This document shows positions 61,164 through 64,000 of a DNA stretch of 64,000 nucleotides, one piece after another; the first letter of the stretch is position 1; the number at the start of each line of letters is the position of its first letter. The notes under the pieces were generated by a model. It searched no databases and was not told the DNA's origin. It saw only the letters and a program-made list of their open reading frames with translations. A program made the translations under genes and the position numbers. The stretch is from an uncultured Oscillospiraceae bacterium (GTDB taxonomy: Bacteria > Bacillota > Clostridia > Oscillospirales > Oscillospiraceae): NCBI GenBank assembly GCA_910587345.1, contig CAJUKH010000013.1:124001-188000 (forward strand), given 5' to 3'.

Positions 61164-62063
61164 TCAGGGCGTACTTTTATAACTAAATATCACCGGCATG
61201 ACAGTTGCGTTCAGAGGCTGGAACGAATACCCCCGATCCCGCAGCCCAGTGATGATATCCGGCAGGGCGTCCACCACTGCTTCGTGACCCACCGTATCAC
61301 GCAACGCCACGATCCCTCGTGTTTGGCCTTCCATTGTATTAAACACATTGCTCTTTATTCCCTCAGGCGTTGTTTCATCCCCTTTTCCTTCCCCGTAGTT
61401 CCAGTCAAAGAAGATAAAATCTCTCCGAAGCATTTCAGCGATCAATTCCTGATAGAAATTATTGTTATACGTATTTACGCTTCCACCAGGGAATCGAAAT
61501 ATCTCAGCTTCTACGCCGGTGGTTTCATACACCAGATCATATATCTTTTGGAAATCATCCAGATACGATTCTATCGATTCATAGATCTCGCCATAGGAAT
61601 TGCTATAGCTGTAAAGCCCGATACTATGCCCTCTGCTGACGATCTGCCGCATATATTCCAGATTATCCGAATCAGTAACGCCGATCAAAAAGAATGTCGC
61701 TTTGATCCCGTACTCATCCAGTATATCCAAAATCCGCTGCGTATTGGCTGTCGGCGCACAATCAAACGTCAAATAGACCGTATCCTTGGCCACGATCCTC
61801 TGGTCGCTTAACCTTGCTGTGCCATACAGCTCCGGATGCAGAAGCTGATAGTCGATGGGGGTTCCGCTCACGATCGGATTATTCCCGCCGGGAAAATCTT
61901 CCTGCCCCTGCCCGTCGCCGGGAAGTATCCCGGCCGCTGCCAACTGCTTTTCCAATCTCGCGCTTTTTGCGCCTAAACGAATGGCGGTCCCCGTCGGAAT
62001 GAGGATCATCAGCAGGAGAACCAGAAGAATCAGCCTTTTATAAAACCGAACACTTAAGGTCAA
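61164..62063 (-). CDS. NodB-fold polysaccharide deacetylase-like protein, likely inactive
   Basis: 299 residues with one N-terminal membrane helix (about 9-27) and an extracytoplasmic NodB/CE4 fold. Motif 1 reads TFDCAP instead of TFDDG, with metal ligand Asp replaced by Cys102; motif 2 reads GHSIGLYSYSN, with both metal histidines replaced (Tyr151, Asn155); motif 3 RFPGGS (from Arg190) is retained. It should therefore not bind the usual metal; a structural or binding role is likely. The start is a TTG (62063) 7 bases from AGGAGGG; an earlier ATG overlaps this ribosome site. It is upstream of the bactofilin gene. Confidence 0.88.
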   Translation of the reverse strand: MTLSVRFYKRLILLVLLLMILIPTGTAIRLGAKSARLEKQLAAAGILPGDGQGQEDFPGGNNPIVSGTPIDYQLLHPELYGTARLSDQRIVAKDTVYLTFDCAPTANTQRILDILDEYGIKATFFLIGVTDSDNLEYMRQIVSRGHSIGLYSYSNSYGEIYESIESYLDDFQKIYDLVYETTGVEAEIFRFPGGSVNTYNNNFYQELIAEMLRRDFIFFDWNYGEGKGDETTPEGIKSNVFNTMEGQTRGIVALRDTVGHEAVVDALPDIITGLRDRGYSFQPLNATVMPVIFSYKSTP

Positions 62064-62116
62064 TCTTCTCCCCTCCTCATGAGTTAAGCAATATACCAGC
62101 ATAATTTAACATAATG

Positions 62117-62145
62117 ATTATAAAGCAGTTACCACGAAAACGCAA
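62117..62145 (-). promoter_or_regulatory. Promoter of the deacetylase-like/bactofilin unit
   Basis: TTGCGT (62145-62140) and TATAAT (62122-62117), 17-base spacer. Between this promoter and the tRNA terminator (62146-62290) I see no gene or RNA. Confidence 0.75.
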
Positions 62146-62290
62146 GGAAAATTTGAAAAACATAGGATTTTTCCCGAAAAAAGGCAGACGCCCCATAACA
62201 GTTTTCCCCTAAAAATCAGCTTTTAACAGAATTTGGGGAGATTTGGCACCCTGCCAATATTTCACTTGTCCCTCTGCCAAATCTTATAAA

Positions 62291-62320
62291 AAGAGAGACA
62301 CGCTAAAGCGTGTCTCTCTT
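62291..62320 (-). terminator. Terminator after tRNA-Leu
   Basis: AAGAGAGACACGC-4 nt-GCGTGTCTCTCTT followed by TTTTA on the minus strand; 13-bp perfect stem, three bases from the tRNA 3' end. Confidence 0.9.
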
Positions 62321-62322
62321 TC

Positions 62323-62408
62323 TGGTGCGGATGGCGGGACTTGAACCCGCACGTCCAGTGGACACCAGCACCTCAAGCTGGCCAGTCTACCAATTCCAGC
62401 ACATCCGC
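62323..62408 (-). tRNA. tRNA-Leu (anticodon GAG)
   Basis: Acceptor arms GCGGATG/CATCCGC with encoded CCA, a long class II variable arm, anticodon stem CCAGC/GCTGG around the loop TTGAGGT, so the anticodon is GAG and reads CUC/CUU leucine codons. T-loop GTTCAAGTC is standard. A consensus promoter and a terminator make it a single-gene unit. Confidence 0.97.
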
Positions 62409-62435
62409 ATATAGCCTTTCAACAGGCACTTTGCT

Positions 62436-62464
62436 ATTATAGCGGCCCAAAATCAGTTTGTCAA
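62436..62464 (-). promoter_or_regulatory. tRNA-Leu promoter
   Basis: TTGACA (62464-62459) and TATAAT (62441-62436), 17-base spacer: both hexamers match consensus perfectly. Confidence 0.92.
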
Positions 62465-62516
62465 GCACCAGAATGGATTTCTTTCCCCCCTCTGTAAGAA
62501 TCCCCTCCTTTCTTCA

Positions 62517-62546
62517 TTGACGACCGGGCATATATGGTGATATAAT
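62517..62546 (+). promoter_or_regulatory. Promoter of the methyltransferase gene
   Basis: TTGACG (62517-62522) and TATAAT (62541-62546) with an 18-base spacer, 58 bases upstream of the ATG. Confidence 0.85.
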
Positions 62547-62603
62547 AGACTGAATTTTTATGAATATATCTTTCTATTAAAAATGCTATGAGGAGGAAAC
62601 GCC

Positions 62604-63464
62604 ATGTGGGTCTCTGCAGATTGGAAGGACTATGAGCTGCTGGACTGCGGCGGCGGGGAAAAGCTGGAGCGTTGGGGAAAATATCTCCTGGTCCGCCCCG
62701 ATCCGCAGGCCATCTGGGATACGCCTCGGGTCCATTCCGGCTGGAAGCGGCCTGATGCCCGGTATGCCCGCTCCTCCACCGGCGGCGGCGAATGGGCCAA
62801 AAAAGAAGTCCCCCCGCGCTGGACGGTAGACTATAAGGACCTTACCTTTAATATTAAACCCATGAACTTCAAGCACACCGGCCTTTTCCCCGAGCAGGCC
62901 GCCAACTGGGATTTCTGCCGGAACCTGATTCAAAACGCCGGCCGCCCTATCTCTGTACTGAACCTTTTTGCATACACCGGCGGGGCCACCATCGCCTGTG
63001 CCGCCGCCGGGGCCAGCGTTTGCCATGTGGACGCCGCCAAGGGCATGGTCCAGTGGGCCAAGGAAAACGCCCAATCCTCCGGCGTGGCAGACCGCCCCAT
63101 TCGCTGGATCGTGGACGACTGCGCCAAGTTCGTCCAGCGGGAGATGCGGAGAGGCCACACCTATGACGGCATCATCATGGACCCCCCCAGCTACGGCCGG
63201 GGTCCTTCCGGGGAGATATGGCGGCTTGAAGAGAACCTGTGGGGCTTTGTGGAACTTGTGACCCAGGTGTTATCGGATAACCCCCTTTTCTTTCTCATCA
63301 ACTCCTATACCACCGGTCTTGCCCCTTCGGTGCTGAGCTACATACTGGAAACCCTTGTCACCAAGAAACACGGCGGCCGCACGGAAAGCCAGGAACTGGG
63401 CCTGGCCGTCACCGAGTCCGGTCTGGCCCTCCCCTGCGGCGCCACCGGGCGGTGGAGCCGATAG
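62604..63464 (+). CDS. Class I SAM-dependent rRNA methyltransferase, RlmI/RlmK-like
   Basis: 286 residues. The SAM site (motif I) is VLNLFAYTGG near residue 118, the acidic loop VDAAKGM follows, and motif IV reads MDPPSYGRG, the form seen in 23S rRNA methyltransferases of the RlmI group. The region before (NFKHTGLFPEQAANWDF) matches that group. No N-terminal PUA domain is present, so it is a short form. GAGGAGG is 7 bases from the ATG. The target nucleotide is not predicted. Confidence 0.88.
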   Translation: MWVSADWKDYELLDCGGGEKLERWGKYLLVRPDPQAIWDTPRVHSGWKRPDARYARSSTGGGEWAKKEVPPRWTVDYKDLTFNIKPMNFKHTGLFPEQAANWDFCRNLIQNAGRPISVLNLFAYTGGATIACAAAGASVCHVDAAKGMVQWAKENAQSSGVADRPIRWIVDDCAKFVQREMRRGHTYDGIIMDPPSYGRGPSGEIWRLEENLWGFVELVTQVLSDNPLFFLINSYTTGLAPSVLSYILETLVTKKHGGRTESQELGLAVTESGLALPCGATGRWSR

Positions 63465-63481
63465 AAAGGAGCCTCTCTTCC

Positions 63482-63928
63482 ATGAAAAGGAAAATCGCCG
63501 TATTTGTCATGGGCCTGTCCCTTCCTCTTTGGGGCTGGTTCGCCGGCGCGGTTTTGCGTCTATTCTTTTCCACCGGCTTCCTTTGCCTCGTTTCTCTGGC
63601 TGTCCTGGCAGTCTGGGCCTTGATGGGCTTTTTCGCCGAGGATATTCTGGAAGATACCGTGCAGGCCGTCTTTTTTCTGAATCTTCCCCTTCTGACCGTC
63701 CTGCTGATCTATATGCTCCATACCTTCTCAGGCGGTTTTCTTCCGGAATCGGTACTTTCCTTCTTTCGCTCCTTTTTCTCTCCCTTTACTTTACGGTTTG
63801 AGCAGGGCTTCCCTTTTCAAAGCATCCCCGCCCCCCTGCCCCAACTCATCGCTGCCGCTTTTCTGATCTCCGCCTCCGTTGCCGGCTGCAAAGCCCGCCG
63901 TTACGACTGGCCGATGCGGGGATGTTAA
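63482..63928 (+). CDS. Small membrane protein of unknown function
   Basis: 148 residues with four predicted membrane helices (about 5-25, 27-48, 60-85 and 115-135), a short loop with FAEDILEDTV, and a basic tail (CKARRYDWPMRGC). ATG 63482 has AAAGGAG 10 bases upstream; a start inside the preceding gene is less likely. It follows the methyltransferase gene after 17 bases and is probably in its operon. Family not recognised. Confidence 0.7.
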   Translation: MKRKIAVFVMGLSLPLWGWFAGAVLRLFFSTGFLCLVSLAVLAVWALMGFFAEDILEDTVQAVFFLNLPLLTVLLIYMLHTFSGGFLPESVLSFFRSFFSPFTLRFEQGFPFQSIPAPLPQLIAAAFLISASVAGCKARRYDWPMRGC

Positions 63929-63963
63929 AGCTCGCCTCACCCCTTTGAAAAGAGGTCATATCC

Positions 63964-64000
63964 ATGCCAAACACCATCTTAAAAACCGAATCCCTCACCT
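63964..64000 (+). CDS. Start of an unidentified gene, partial
   Basis: ATG at 63964 with AAGAGGT about 9 bases upstream opens a frame reading MPNTILKTESLT before the window ends. It lies 35 bases after the preceding gene and on the same strand. Too short to identify. Confidence 0.4.
   Translation, partial: MPNTILKTESLT

Overview
The window reads as a chromosomal segment of a moderately GC-rich, low-oxygen-adapted Firmicute of class Clostridia. The gene content and protein style (Gram-positive type glutamine synthetase next to an ANTAR regulator, a YmfF/YmfH-like M16 pair, DUF421-DUF4363, SLH-domain surface proteins, a CotS-like kinase, a ferredoxin-type aldo/keto reductase, sigma-A promoters of TTGACA-17-TATAAT form and AGGAGG ribosome sites) point to the Oscillospiraceae/Flavonifractor-Intestinimonas-Oscillibacter neighbourhood. 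That placement is inference from memory of families, not a search. No prophage, insertion sequence, CRISPR array, rRNA or integron was seen.

Layout. 1-3.5 kb (mostly minus): start of a YaaA-like gene, dapF, an ANTAR antiterminator, glnA with a strong promoter and leader hairpin, and a small membrane protein. 3.5-13.5 kb (minus): a complete oligopeptide uptake operon, two paralogous binding lipoproteins each with its own promoter, the aminopeptidase PepC, two permeases and two ATPases, so that peptides are imported and then hydrolysed. 13.5-21.2 kb (minus): carA-carB, three uncharacterised genes and guaA in one tight operon of glutamine-using enzymes. 21.3-24.5 kb: a metallophosphoesterase, a plus-strand DUF421-DUF4363 pair, yjdF with a yjdF-type riboswitch, and nrdR. 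24.5-28.9 kb (minus): two M16 peptidase homologues, lgt and folD, translationally coupled. 28.9-36 kb: a single 2,375-residue cyclic beta-1,2-glucan synthase-like protein. 36.2-43.2 kb (plus): a cysteine-glycine-serine repeat protein of unknown function, comEC, exodeoxyribonuclease III, a secreted S41 peptidase with SLH domains, and an autoregulated MarR-DegV operon.

43.2-49.2 kb (minus): polA, rimI, a second GNAT, tsaD and a Fe-S aldo/keto reductase. 49.2-52.8 kb (minus): a CotS/APH-like kinase, an unknown winged-helix-like protein, an ECF sigma factor with its anti-sigma partner and a cre-like palindrome, and a free-standing TipAS domain protein. 52.8-54.2 kb: infC-rpmI-rplT with a leader attenuator and a probable AUC start for infC. 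54.2-60.1 kb: a large lipoprotein, then a copper module: csoR, a frameshifted acetyltransferase, and copA whose C-terminus carries a CopZ domain preceded by its own ribosome site, with a Cu/Zn superoxide dismutase gene divergent from csoR. 60.2-64 kb: bactofilin, a polysaccharide deacetylase-like protein lacking its metal ligands, tRNA-Leu(GAG), a RlmI-like methyltransferase, a small membrane protein and the first codons of another gene.

Most of the window is core metabolism and information processing. The most interesting parts are small: the Cys-rich protein at 36.2 kb, the internal copZ start in copA, the MarR operator lying on its own promoter, the yjdF riboswitch with an anti-Shine-Dalgarno segment, the non-AUG start of infC, and the dead deacetylase paired with bactofilin.
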